A stretch of DNA of 64,000 nucleotides, from positions 1 to 64,000 of the forward strand of contig CAZWZH010000210.1 in the NCBI GenBank assembly GCA_964638775.1, written 5' to 3'. The DNA comes from Azophilus sp964638775 (GTDB taxonomy: Bacteria; Pseudomonadota; Gammaproteobacteria; Pseudomonadales; Azotimanducaceae). Positions within the stretch are counted from its first letter, which is position 1; each line of letters opens with the position of its first letter. The position numbers were made by a program, and so were the translations under genes. Shown piece by piece: positions 34,927 through 43,668 of this stretch. The notes under the pieces were generated by a model. It saw nothing but the letters and a program-made list of their open reading frames with translations. It was not told the origin of the DNA and ran no database searches.

Positions 34927-35106
34927 ATTCAACAATTGGGGTCAGAGTAAAAACCGTCTCACCACCATCTCAAATGGGGCCAGAGTGAACACTGTCTGAC
35001 CAGCTTTTGCTCTGAACCCAATTGTTGGACCCCAATTGTTCTGTCTGACAATTTTTTCTCTGACCGCAATTGTTCGATCGTTGTTTTTGCTCTGACCCCA
35101 ATTGTC
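34927..35106. repeat. Cluster of five short repeats (GGGGTCAGAGTAAAA family), mixed orientation
   Basis: Five degenerate copies of a sequence with core CTCTGACCCCAATTGTT are packed in 180 bp: two reading ACAATTGGGGTCAGAG (from 34934 and, as GGGGCCAGAG, 34976) and three in the reverse sense (35007-35030, 35067-35080, 35089-35107). Such repeats are known from REP-like sequences near Y1 transposases. No transposase gene is in the window. It occupies the gap after the PQQ gene; 35107-35233 shows nothing further. Confidence 0.7.
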
Positions 35107-35233
35107 AGGGTCTGCCCATAGCCAACAAGACGACGGCGTTAAAGCGCCGCGAGCGAAGGCGACGCGCGATGGCCTGGTGAGCGGCGGCGGTCCGTGGCCG
35201 CGGTACGCGTGCGGGCTGGCCGTAGCGGCCGGT

Positions 35234-35485
35234 TCAATCCTCCCGCGCGCCTTCCTGCGTCACCACAATAGTGGATTCGAGTTGGTCCGCCGGTGGGCTC
35301 TGGTTGGATATCCACACGCACATCTGCGGGTCCGCCTCACGCAATTCTCCGGACACCCAGCGCCCGTCGGGACGAAAGACACCCTCGCCCCGGTCGCCCG
35401 AAATCCGCACGTTGCCGTCTCCCTGCAACGCATAGATCGCGCCGCTGAAGGGATGCCGGATGCTGGGTCCGCCGGACGCGCTCAT
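35234..35485 (-). CDS. Small protein (83 aa) translationally coupled to the Rieske oxygenase
   Basis: It starts at ATG 35485, overlapping the stop of the oxygenase gene (ATGA), and reads in strand-like sequence: GAIYALQGDGNVRISGD, GVFRPDGRWVSGELREADPQ and MCVWISNQ. I recognise no domain. Coupling to the oxygenase suggests an accessory protein. Larger open frames on the same strand are artefacts. Confidence 0.6.
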   Translation of the reverse strand: MSASGGPSIRHPFSGAIYALQGDGNVRISGDRGEGVFRPDGRWVSGELREADPQMCVWISNQSPPADQLESTIVVTQEGARED

Positions 35486-36843
35486 GCGCCCTGCTCCACC
35501 CATTCGGTGAGCTTGTGGTGCAACCAGCGCACCTTGGATTCCTGGTAGTTGGCCAGCGTTACCCCGGGCTTGTAGGTCGCTTCCAGGCCCAGTTGCACCT
35601 TGGGCATGTTGAAGGCGTCCTGGTCGAATACCCGGCCGAGGAAGCCGAGCGCCGCCGACCAGGGCTCGTCCGGCTCCAGCCAGCGGACCGGCGCCGGCGG
35701 CGGCCGCTCGCCCTGAAAGGGGGCCATCATCATGCACTCCATGATGGCCGAGCGGTGGTCGTTGCCGTTCGGGCGGAAGCGGTAGGTTATGCGGTTGAAC
35801 GCGCCCCAGGGGTGGAAATTGGGAAACAGCGTGTAATCGAGGTTGTCCACCATTTCCGCATCGCAGTACAAATCGACAAGGTCGCCGGCTTCGGCGCGCA
35901 GGGACTCCCGGCTCATGGCGGCGCTCCAGGCCCGGGGCGTCATGCCGTCGGGAAGCTCCGGCGCCGGCTGCCCCTCCGGAATGTCGAGCATGGCGCGCAC
36001 GACATCGGCATCGGTCACTTCGTAGTCGAGCAGCGGGCTAGGTGTAAGGGACGGCGTGATCACCCTGGCGCAGTTTTCCCACACGTCCACCTGGCTGTTC
36101 ACGCAGCCCAGGCTCTTCAGCACCTGGGGATGGGTGCCGTTGACGTGGTAGGCCTCGCAGAAGGCCTCCTGCACGATCTTCCAGTTGGCCGGCATGATCT
36201 TCGCCACGTGGGCCTGCTTGTAGAGCCTGCTCATGTCCCAGCGCCGGAACTGCCAGGCCAGGTCGCGGATGAAATCGTCGAAGGGCGCGCAGTCCTGGTC
36301 CGGATTGATGAACACCCAGCCGGACCAGGTGGCGACCGGAATCTCCGGCAGCGAGAACGCCTCGTCCCTGACGTGGGGGAAATCCCAGCGGGCCGGAATG
36401 TCGATGAGCTTGCCGTCCAGGCTCCAGCAGAAACCGTGGAACGGGCAGCGCAGCTCCGAGGCGTGGCCGTCGAACTCCTTGAGCATGCGGCCCCGGTGCA
36501 GGCAGGCGTTGGGATAGCACCTGATGCCGCCCGATTGCGTGCGCAGCACGATGAACGACATGCCCACGATGTCGTAGCGGATGTGATCGCCCGGTTCCGG
36601 AATGTCCTCCTCCCGGCAGGCCATCTGCCAGACGCGCTTCCAGAGCCGCTCCACCTCAAGGTCGTGCCAGGCGGCGCTGGTGTATCGCGCCGCGGGCACG
36701 TCCGCATCGCCCAGGAACCTGGGCGACTGTACCCGCAGCACCTCGGGCACCTCGCGGGTGTCCTGGTCGAGCAGGTCCTGATAGGTCAGGCCCGGCGAGC
36801 GCGTCATGCTGTCGGGGTCGAGATTGACGACCGGTTCGGCCAT
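35482..36843 (-). CDS. Rieske [2Fe-2S] aromatic ring-hydroxylating oxygenase, large subunit
   Basis: The protein (453 aa from ATG 36843, GGAGG upstream) has the Rieske cluster ligands CLHRGRML and CPFHGF (C-x-H...C-x2-H) at residues of about 106-127 and the mononuclear iron site EAFCEAYHVNGTHP (two His) with a later Asp (DNLDYTLFPNFHPW). This is the alpha-subunit architecture. No beta subunit or reductase is adjacent, only the coupled 83-aa protein, so it may work as a homomer with a shared reductase. The substrate is an aromatic or polycyclic compound (inferred). Confidence 0.92.
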   Translation of the reverse strand: MAEPVVNLDPDSMTRSPGLTYQDLLDQDTREVPEVLRVQSPRFLGDADVPAARYTSAAWHDLEVERLWKRVWQMACREEDIPEPGDHIRYDIVGMSFIVLRTQSGGIRCYPNACLHRGRMLKEFDGHASELRCPFHGFCWSLDGKLIDIPARWDFPHVRDEAFSLPEIPVATWSGWVFINPDQDCAPFDDFIRDLAWQFRRWDMSRLYKQAHVAKIMPANWKIVQEAFCEAYHVNGTHPQVLKSLGCVNSQVDVWENCARVITPSLTPSPLLDYEVTDADVVRAMLDIPEGQPAPELPDGMTPRAWSAAMSRESLRAEAGDLVDLYCDAEMVDNLDYTLFPNFHPWGAFNRITYRFRPNGNDHRSAIMECMMMAPFQGERPPPAPVRWLEPDEPWSAALGFLGRVFDQDAFNMPKVQLGLEATYKPGVTLANYQESKVRWLHHKLTEWVEQGA

Positions 36844-36984
36844 GGGTTCCTCCGTCCGAGTGCCTTCGTTTTGCGGCAAGCTTACGCAGGGCCATCTGGG
36901 GAGGCAACGCAGGACCGGGCCCGCCGGTGCGACTGTCGATGCATCGGAAACTCAAAAAGACCGGCCCCGGGTTCACGGGTTGAA

Positions 36985-37240
36985 AGGGTTTGGCGGGTTC
37001 CAGTGCACGCGCTCCGCGGCCGGTGCCGCCATCAACCCGGCGGCCACTGGAACGATGCCTATCCGTTCGTCCGCCTGCACCAGCCCTCGGCGTTCTACGG
37101 TGTCAACTCGCGCAGGCTGGGCAGCAACGCCCTCAACCAGGCGCAGTGGATGACGAGCGACGAACTCACGAACTGGCTCCGCGAATCGCGGCTCGATGTG
37201 TTCACTCCCCCGGAAGAGGCGCTGGCGGACATCGACGCGG
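36985..37240 (+). pseudogene. Internal fragment of an FAD/NAD(P)-binding oxidoreductase
   Basis: One plus-strand frame reads GGHWNDAYPFVRLHQPSAFY, then GVNSRRLGSNALNQ, the strongly conserved block after the first Rossmann motif of a flavoprotein oxidoreductase family. Neither the FAD-binding GxGxxG N-terminus nor the C-terminal half is present, and no start codon fits. The frame fades after about 37240, where a crotonase fragment begins on the other strand. Confidence 0.7.
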
Positions 37241-37261
37241 ATTCCGTCCTCGGGGCGATTG

Positions 37262-37575
37262 GCAACCTGCATAAGCTGCTGGCCGAAGTCGACGGCGAAC
37301 GGGTGCAGGGCGCCTTCGCGTGCCTCGATGTCCGGCGCGCCGTTGGGCGTTTCCCAGTCGTCCCGATTGGCGGTCAGGTCGTATCCCGCGGTAAGGGTAT
37401 CGCCGATGCCTCGCAGCACGACGGCAGCTACATCCTTCGCACGGCTTGCCCGGTCGATGCCGTCCTCGATGCCCTGGATCACACTGTTGGTGAGCGTGTT
37501 CTTTTTCTCGGGACGGTTGATGGAAATGATGGCGATGCCATCGTGCTCCTGATAGAGGGTTTCCTGTGTCGACAT
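37262..37575 (-). pseudogene. 5' part of a crotonase (enoyl-CoA hydratase) gene, truncated
   Basis: The first about 97 residues are crotonase-like: DGIAIISINRPEKKNTLTNS, VLRGIGDTLTAGYDLTA (first oxyanion-hole segment). The conserved NGPAxGxG second segment, catalytic Glu region and C-terminus are absent; the frame runs into the antisense of the flavoprotein fragment and stops at 36973. It therefore cannot be active. Confidence 0.75.
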
Positions 37576-37647
37576 TGCTGTTTCCTGTTGGCGTCGATCG
37601 TACGTTCGGACCCGTTGGCGTCTGTGACCCGATAAACCGCGCCGGTC

Positions 37648-38919
37648 TCAATCGACGAGCTTTTCGCCCTTCGCGAACAGCAGCCAGACCACCGTGCCCA
37701 CCAGGTTGACGGAGGCGACCATCACGAACACCGAGTCATAGGATCCGGTCGTGTCCACCAGCCAACCGGTCAGCGCCACCCCGACCACACCCGGGACGGT
37801 GCCCATCGTGTTGGTGATGCCCATCAGCACGCCCGCGTGTTTCGGCGCGATGTCCAGGTGGTTCGTCCCGAACCCGGAGATGCAGAACGAGGCAATCCCC
37901 AGGGCGCCGCACATCAGCAGTACGGCGACGTTCGCCGAATCCGCTTCCCGGAGCAGGAGCAGGAACACGGCACCGCCCAGGAGGCCGACGGTCTGCATGG
38001 TCTTGCGCACCGCGAGAACGCTCCAGCCCCGGCTTTGCAGGTGATCGGCAATCCAGCCGGCGATGTTGGTCACCACGAACATGCTGAGCCAGGGCGCCGC
38101 GGAGTAGAGCCCCGCGCCGGTGAGGCTCAGGCCCTGCACGTCGCGGAAGTAGCTCGGCAGCCAGGCGAGCGCGACGTAGAGCAGCACATTGCTGCAGAAG
38201 TGATTGACCAGCAACGCCCAGAACGCGGGCAGTTTCAGGAAGGCCCGCCAGGGAAACGCCACCCGCTCCCGGGGTTCGCCCGTCTCAACGCCGATGCGGT
38301 CGAGCTCGGCGCTGGAAATGCGCGGATGCGCTGCCGGGTCATCGTGTATCACGCGGAACCAGATTGCCGCCCAGACCAGCCCGACTGCCCCGAACCAGTA
38401 GAACACCGCCGGCCAGCCGTAGTTTTCCACGATCCAGCCGGTGGTGACCAGCGCGAACAGCGTGCCGATGGGTATGCCGCTGGCCAGAAGCGAGATCGAA
38501 CGGGCCCGCTCGTCCACCGGCACCCAGCGGCTGAACATGCCGTAGCTGGCCGGAAAGGTGGCCGCTTCGCCCAGCCCCAGGGCAACCCGCGCGGCGATGA
38601 GCATGGCGAAGGACGCATAGGCCGCCCAGGGGGTCAGCACCGTGAGCAGCGACCACCACACCACCGCAAGCCCCAGCACCAGCTTGCCGCCGAAGCGGTC
38701 GGCGAGCCAGCCGGCGACCCCCATGGCGAGCATGTAGCCGACGAAGAACGACGACAGCACCAGGCCCTTGGTGGTCTCCGTCCAGCCGAATTCCGACTGC
38801 ATGGCGATGGCGGCGACCGATATGTTCACCCGGTCGATGTAGCAGACGAAGGCGGCAGCGAAGCACATGCCGACGACGGTATAGCGTTTGGATGTGTCTG
38901 CCCCGTTGGCGGTGTGCAT
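37648..38919 (-). CDS. MFS transporter, anion:cation symporter (ACS) type
   Basis: The 423-residue protein starts at ATG 38919 (the frame is open further but non-coding). It has 12 predicted transmembrane segments. The first is YTVVGMCFAAAFVCYIDRVN; RVALGLGEAATFPASYGMFS and LASGIPIGTLFALV follow, both typical of the ACS family of organic-anion symporters. It is divergent from the DUF3604 gene, with 257 bp between, where promoters must lie. Confidence 0.9.
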   Translation of the reverse strand: MHTANGADTSKRYTVVGMCFAAAFVCYIDRVNISVAAIAMQSEFGWTETTKGLVLSSFFVGYMLAMGVAGWLADRFGGKLVLGLAVVWWSLLTVLTPWAAYASFAMLIAARVALGLGEAATFPASYGMFSRWVPVDERARSISLLASGIPIGTLFALVTTGWIVENYGWPAVFYWFGAVGLVWAAIWFRVIHDDPAAHPRISSAELDRIGVETGEPRERVAFPWRAFLKLPAFWALLVNHFCSNVLLYVALAWLPSYFRDVQGLSLTGAGLYSAAPWLSMFVVTNIAGWIADHLQSRGWSVLAVRKTMQTVGLLGGAVFLLLLREADSANVAVLLMCGALGIASFCISGFGTNHLDIAPKHAGVLMGITNTMGTVPGVVGVALTGWLVDTTGSYDSVFVMVASVNLVGTVVWLLFAKGEKLVD

Positions 38920-39176
38920 GAAATCGGGAACCGGGAAGGTCGCCGGCAACGATACTGGCGGGGGCAGGCCGGCGCAATTCGTACGATCGACCGCATGCGC
39001 AGGAACCGCCGGTCCCCCAAAGAGTCCGCAACCTCGATGCAGCAGCAGCGCTTCGCCCGCCGTATGGACACTCCCGGTGCACGGCCGCGCGAATCCATCG
39101 GCCGCCTGGACGAACCGGTTGCATATGCCGACCGCAATCTTCAAAGTCATCGCAATCGCGCGATTCGGGGGGCAGC

Positions 39177-41045
39177 GTGATCGGAAAGGCAAGTCGATGG
39201 GCGGGAAACACCTGGCGGTGTGCGGCAGTTTTCGCCGGCCTGGCCGCGGCGACGGCATTTGCCGACGCCCGGTACTCCACACCCGTGGGCAAGAACTACC
39301 CGTTCAACCTGTACTGGGGCGATACCCACGTGCACACCCGGAACTCCTCGGACGCCTATACCCTCGGCAACACCAACTTCAGCCCCGCGGATGCGTACCG
39401 CTTCGCCCGCGGCGAGGAACTCACCGCGCACAACGGGATGCGGGCGCGACTGCGCCGGCCACTCGATTTTCTCGTGGTCGCCGACCACGGCGAGTATCTC
39501 GGCGGCTTTTATCGTTTCAACGCGGGCGATCCCATCGTTGTGGATACCGACGTGGCCCGGAAGAGGTGGTCGCAGATCTTTGTCGACGGCGACATGGAAA
39601 GGACGATCAACGCAATCCTGGGCACCAGGACCGATCCTGGAAACTATCCCCCCTTTCCGTACGGCACCCGCAAGCTGATCTGGCAGGACGTGGCGGAGAC
39701 GGCCGATGATTTCAACGATCCAGGCCGTTTCACGACGCTGATCGGTTACGAGTGGACCTCCATGATCGACGGCAACAACCTGCACCGCGTGGTCGTCTAC
39801 CGGGACGGCGCGGACAAGGCCGGCCGACTGCCGCCGTTCTCCGCGCAGGACAGCCTCGACCCCCGGGACCTCTGGCAGGCGCTCGCCCGCTACGAAGCGG
39901 AGACCGGCGGTCAGGTGATCGCCATTCCACACAACGGCAATCTCTCCAACGGCATGATGTTCCCCGCCAGGTCGGTGGACGGCCGCCCCATCGACCGGGC
40001 CTATGCCGAACTGCGCTCCCGCTGGGAGCCCATCGTCGAGGTCACCCAGTTCAAGGGCGACGGCGAGGCACATCCCGTCCTGTCCCCCAACGATGAATTC
40101 GCCGACTTCGAGACCTGGGACTGGGACAACATCCTGCAGAGCGCCGCCAAGGAAGACTGGATGCTGCCCCACGAATACGCCCGGAGCGCCCTGAAGCTGG
40201 GCCTTGAGTACGCCGCGGATCTGGGCGTAAACCCCTTCAAGTTCGGCATGATCGGCAGCACCGACAGCCACACCTCGCTGGCCACGGCCGCCGAGGACAA
40301 CTACTTCGGCAAGTATCCGGAAGCGGAGCCGGACGCAAAGCGGATCGAGACCGCCATGGGGGCCAACCGCATGTGGGAGAACTGGAAACTCTCCGCCTCG
40401 GGGTACACTGCGATCTGGGCGCGCGAGAACACCCGCGAAGAGCTTTTCGCGGCCCTGAAGCGGCGCGAGGTGTACGCAACCACAGGTACGCGCATAGCAG
40501 TACGATTCTTCGGCGGTTGGGACTACGAACCGGGCGACATCCACAAGCCCGCCTACCTCGACATCGCCTATGGCGAGGGCGTCCCCATGGGAGGGGATCT
40601 GGCAGCGGCGCCGGAGGGTCGCGCGCCGGTGTTCATAGCCGCCGCCGCCAAGGACCCGGACGCGGCAAACCTCGACCGCATCCAGATCGTCAAGGGGTGG
40701 CTGGACGCCGCCGGCAACGGCCACGAAAAAGTCTACGACGTGGCGCTCTCCGACGGGCGTGACGTGGATCCGGAAACCGACAGGGCCGCACCGGTAGGAT
40801 CGACGGTGAACGTGGGAGAGGCAAGCTATGTCAATACCATCGGCGCTCCCGTCCTCGCGGCGGTCTGGACCGACCCCGATTTCGATCCGGGAGAGCACGC
40901 GTTCTACTATGCCCGGGTGATCGAGATACCCACTCCGCGCTGGACAGCATACGACGCGAATTTTTTCAATATCGACCTGCCCGACCACATTCCGACAACG
41001 GTGCAGGACCGCGCCTACACCTCGCCCATCTGGTACACGCCCTGA
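39177..41045 (+). CDS. DUF3604 family secreted protein, copy 1
   Basis: A 622-residue exported protein: signal sequence CAAVFAGLAAATAFA and then NLYWGDTHVHTRNSSDAY, the metal-binding start of a PHP-like TIM barrel (GDTHxHT). Further blocks are LVVADHGEYLGG, LIGYEWTSMIDGNNLHRVVV, IPHNGNLSNGMMF, STDSHTSLATAAEDN and YATTGTRIAVRFFGGWD. It starts at GTG 39177 with GGGGGG upstream. It is a probable periplasmic metal-dependent hydrolase of unknown substrate. A paralogue lies at 56190. Confidence 0.88.
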   Translation: MIGKASRWAGNTWRCAAVFAGLAAATAFADARYSTPVGKNYPFNLYWGDTHVHTRNSSDAYTLGNTNFSPADAYRFARGEELTAHNGMRARLRRPLDFLVVADHGEYLGGFYRFNAGDPIVVDTDVARKRWSQIFVDGDMERTINAILGTRTDPGNYPPFPYGTRKLIWQDVAETADDFNDPGRFTTLIGYEWTSMIDGNNLHRVVVYRDGADKAGRLPPFSAQDSLDPRDLWQALARYEAETGGQVIAIPHNGNLSNGMMFPARSVDGRPIDRAYAELRSRWEPIVEVTQFKGDGEAHPVLSPNDEFADFETWDWDNILQSAAKEDWMLPHEYARSALKLGLEYAADLGVNPFKFGMIGSTDSHTSLATAAEDNYFGKYPEAEPDAKRIETAMGANRMWENWKLSASGYTAIWARENTREELFAALKRREVYATTGTRIAVRFFGGWDYEPGDIHKPAYLDIAYGEGVPMGGDLAAAPEGRAPVFIAAAAKDPDAANLDRIQIVKGWLDAAGNGHEKVYDVALSDGRDVDPETDRAAPVGSTVNVGEASYVNTIGAPVLAAVWTDPDFDPGEHAFYYARVIEIPTPRWTAYDANFFNIDLPDHIPTTVQDRAYTSPIWYTP

Positions 41046-41193
41046 GTACGCCCGCCGTGCCGGGAAGGCCTTTGGCAGCAAGCCGTCCCTGCCTCGCCCT
41101 GTGCTATGATCTGCCGGTCCTCCCCCGGGAAACCTGGCAACGCGAACCGGATTCAGCGCTGTCAGGTATGGATTTCATTGTCGGGGAGGACCA

Positions 41194-43509
41194 ATGACCA
41201 CTCGAAGCCTGCAACTCGTCTTTGCCGCGGCAGCGGCCACCCTGTTCGGTCCAGCCGGATTAGCAGCCACCCAGGACGCCCGGGTTTCCGGCGGGGCGAT
41301 CGAGGAAATCATCGTCACCGCCAAGAAACGCGCCCAGAGCATCCAGGACGTGCACATCTCCATGAATGCGTTTGGCCCCGAAGACATCAAGGAACTCGGC
41401 TGGACGGACATCACCCAGCTCGCAAACCAATCGCCCAACCTCGAAATCAGGTACCGCTGGGGCAATTCGATGCCCGTCTACACGATCCGCGGCGTCGGCA
41501 TGCAGAGCTTTCAGGCCAGCGATACACCCAGTGTGGGCCTGTTCATAGACGAGGTGTTCCAGACCTCCATGGCCGTGATGGGCGCCCACCTGTTCGACAT
41601 CGAACGCCTGGAGGTCATCAAGGGGCCGCAGGGAGACGTTTTCGGCCGCAACACCAACGGCGGCGCCGTGAGCTATTTCACCCGCAAGCCCAGCCGCGAG
41701 GCAAACGGTTACGCACGCGCCAGCTACGGCCGCTGGGACCGGTCCGAAGTGCAGGCAGCGGTGGGCGGGCCGCTGGGCGAGACCGTCTCCGGACGCATCA
41801 GCCTGATGTCGGTACAACAGGGCGACGGCTGGGTCTACAACCGGACCACAGGAAACGGTGTGGGCGAGGTGGACATACTGTCGGCCCGGGCGCAACTGCT
41901 GTGGGAACCCGCCGATGACTGGAGCGTCAACGTCAAGGTCTTCGGCAGCCGGGACCGGTCGCAGCCGGTCTATTTCCAGCACGTCGGCTATCGCGACATC
42001 AACAATTTCGGCCCGGGCGGCGACTTGTGCCAGGCTTTTCTGGAAGATCGCCTGGATCCGGCGACCTGCGTCGACTTCAACGGCTACAGCGACACCGATG
42101 GCGACCCCTACGCCGGCGACTACACCGAAGACCCCACAACGGTCATCAACGAAGACGAGACACTGAAGAACGACAATTTCGGCGGTACGCTCACGATCGA
42201 GAAGGACTTCGGCAACATGAGCCTGCTGTCGGTAACCAGTTACCAGGAGTACGACCGGTGGCAGCCCAAGGAATCCGACGGCACGCCCGCGCTGTACGTG
42301 GACCTCCTGTTTACCAGCGAGATCTGGGCCTTTTCGCAGGAAGTGCGCCTGACCTCTCAATACGACGGCCCATTCAACTGGATCGTGGGCGCCAACTACG
42401 GCAGGGACGAAGTTGCCGAACTGCCCGGCCGCATCGCGTACTTCGATGACTTGCCCGTACTTCCCGGCCGGGGGGAACTGACCTACTCGCAGGACCGGGA
42501 GAACATTGCCGCCTACGGCCAGTTCACCGTGAACTTCGGCGAACAGTGGCGGTTGAGCGCCGGGGGCCGTGTGCTGCGGGACGATGTCACCTTCACTCAG
42601 GATGTCACGTTCGCGATTCCGGCCTGGAACCTCGTGCTCACCAACTCGCTTCCGACAACAAGAGTGAACCCGGACGGAAGCATCGAGGACCTCGACGGCA
42701 AACTGGACGACACCGCCGTTACCTGGCGCGTTGCCCTGGACTACGCTCCCAACGACAACCTCATGGTTTACGGCAGTGTCGCCACGGGTTACAAGCCCGG
42801 GGGATTCAACGCCGGATTCACGCTCAATTCCCTGCAGTACCTGCCGTTCATACACGAAAAAGTCATGGCGATGGAGCTTGGCCTGAAATCATCGTTCGCG
42901 AACGGCCGGGCAATCTTCAACGCCGCCGCGTTTACCTATGACTACGACCAGATGCAGGCAGCCACCCCGCGGACCCATCAGGGCATCGTGTTCAACTCGC
43001 TGGACAACCTGGCGGAAGCCGATGTCGAAGGGTTCGAGGCGGACATTCACTGGCGTCCCGTGGACGCACTGGACATCAAGCTGGGGTTCAGTTTGCTGGA
43101 TACCAGGAACAACGATCCGAGGTCCAACTTCGACGGGGCGACCGGCGATTCGCCGCGCAGGCTCGCCGACTCGCCCAAACAGACGTTCAGTGCCGCGGTC
43201 TCCTATGAAATACCCCTCGCCAACGGCGCAATGATCCGCCTGTTCGGCGACTACTACTATCAGGGGGATCACTTCAAGGAGGTCGTCAACATCATACCGC
43301 TGGAAGTCAACCAGGATCAGTTGAACGGCCGGATCACCTATGTCTCGCCCGGCGGCAACTGGGACGTCGCCGTCTGGGGCCGGAACATCACCGACGAAGC
43401 CTGGATCGCGGACACGCTGAACGGGCCGGCGTCGCTCGGCTGGGGCGCCATCGTGTACGGTGCGCCGCGCAGCTTCGGCGCGACGGTCAACTGGCGCTGG
43501 GGCCAGTAA
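41194..43509 (+). CDS. TonB-dependent receptor, copy 1 of a tandem pair
   Basis: The 771-residue receptor has a signal sequence (LVFAAAAATLFGPAGLAA), TonB box region (IEEIIVTAKKRAQSIQDV), plug (IKGPQGDVFGRNTNGGAVSY) and barrel ending in the aromatic GATVNWRWGQ. About three-quarters identical in sequence to the 45156 protein. An acidic loop (YSDTDGDPYAGDYTEDP) probably binds calcium. A TATGAT box at 41105-41110 could be the -10. It is separated from its paralogue by an MFS gene. Confidence 0.93.
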   Translation: MTTRSLQLVFAAAAATLFGPAGLAATQDARVSGGAIEEIIVTAKKRAQSIQDVHISMNAFGPEDIKELGWTDITQLANQSPNLEIRYRWGNSMPVYTIRGVGMQSFQASDTPSVGLFIDEVFQTSMAVMGAHLFDIERLEVIKGPQGDVFGRNTNGGAVSYFTRKPSREANGYARASYGRWDRSEVQAAVGGPLGETVSGRISLMSVQQGDGWVYNRTTGNGVGEVDILSARAQLLWEPADDWSVNVKVFGSRDRSQPVYFQHVGYRDINNFGPGGDLCQAFLEDRLDPATCVDFNGYSDTDGDPYAGDYTEDPTTVINEDETLKNDNFGGTLTIEKDFGNMSLLSVTSYQEYDRWQPKESDGTPALYVDLLFTSEIWAFSQEVRLTSQYDGPFNWIVGANYGRDEVAELPGRIAYFDDLPVLPGRGELTYSQDRENIAAYGQFTVNFGEQWRLSAGGRVLRDDVTFTQDVTFAIPAWNLVLTNSLPTTRVNPDGSIEDLDGKLDDTAVTWRVALDYAPNDNLMVYGSVATGYKPGGFNAGFTLNSLQYLPFIHEKVMAMELGLKSSFANGRAIFNAAAFTYDYDQMQAATPRTHQGIVFNSLDNLAEADVEGFEADIHWRPVDALDIKLGFSLLDTRNNDPRSNFDGATGDSPRRLADSPKQTFSAAVSYEIPLANGAMIRLFGDYYYQGDHFKEVVNIIPLEVNQDQLNGRITYVSPGGNWDVAVWGRNITDEAWIADTLNGPASLGWGAIVYGAPRSFGATVNWRWGQ

Positions 43510-43668
43510 ACCGGGCCCGGTAAAACCACCCGATCGAGCGGCGGCCCGGCGGCACTGCCCGGCTGCCGCCATGCGCTGTGACCCGGGGTTCCCAAGCCCG
43601 GCCGTGACTGCGCCAATGAACGGCCGGCATCGTCCCGGACGGCCCCGACCACCAGGGAGATAGCGCTC

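Noticed and set aside
35515..37635. Plus-strand frame of 706 codons across the Rieske gene
   Set aside because: It is antisense to the Rieske gene for most of its length; only its last third contains a true flavoprotein fragment, listed separately.
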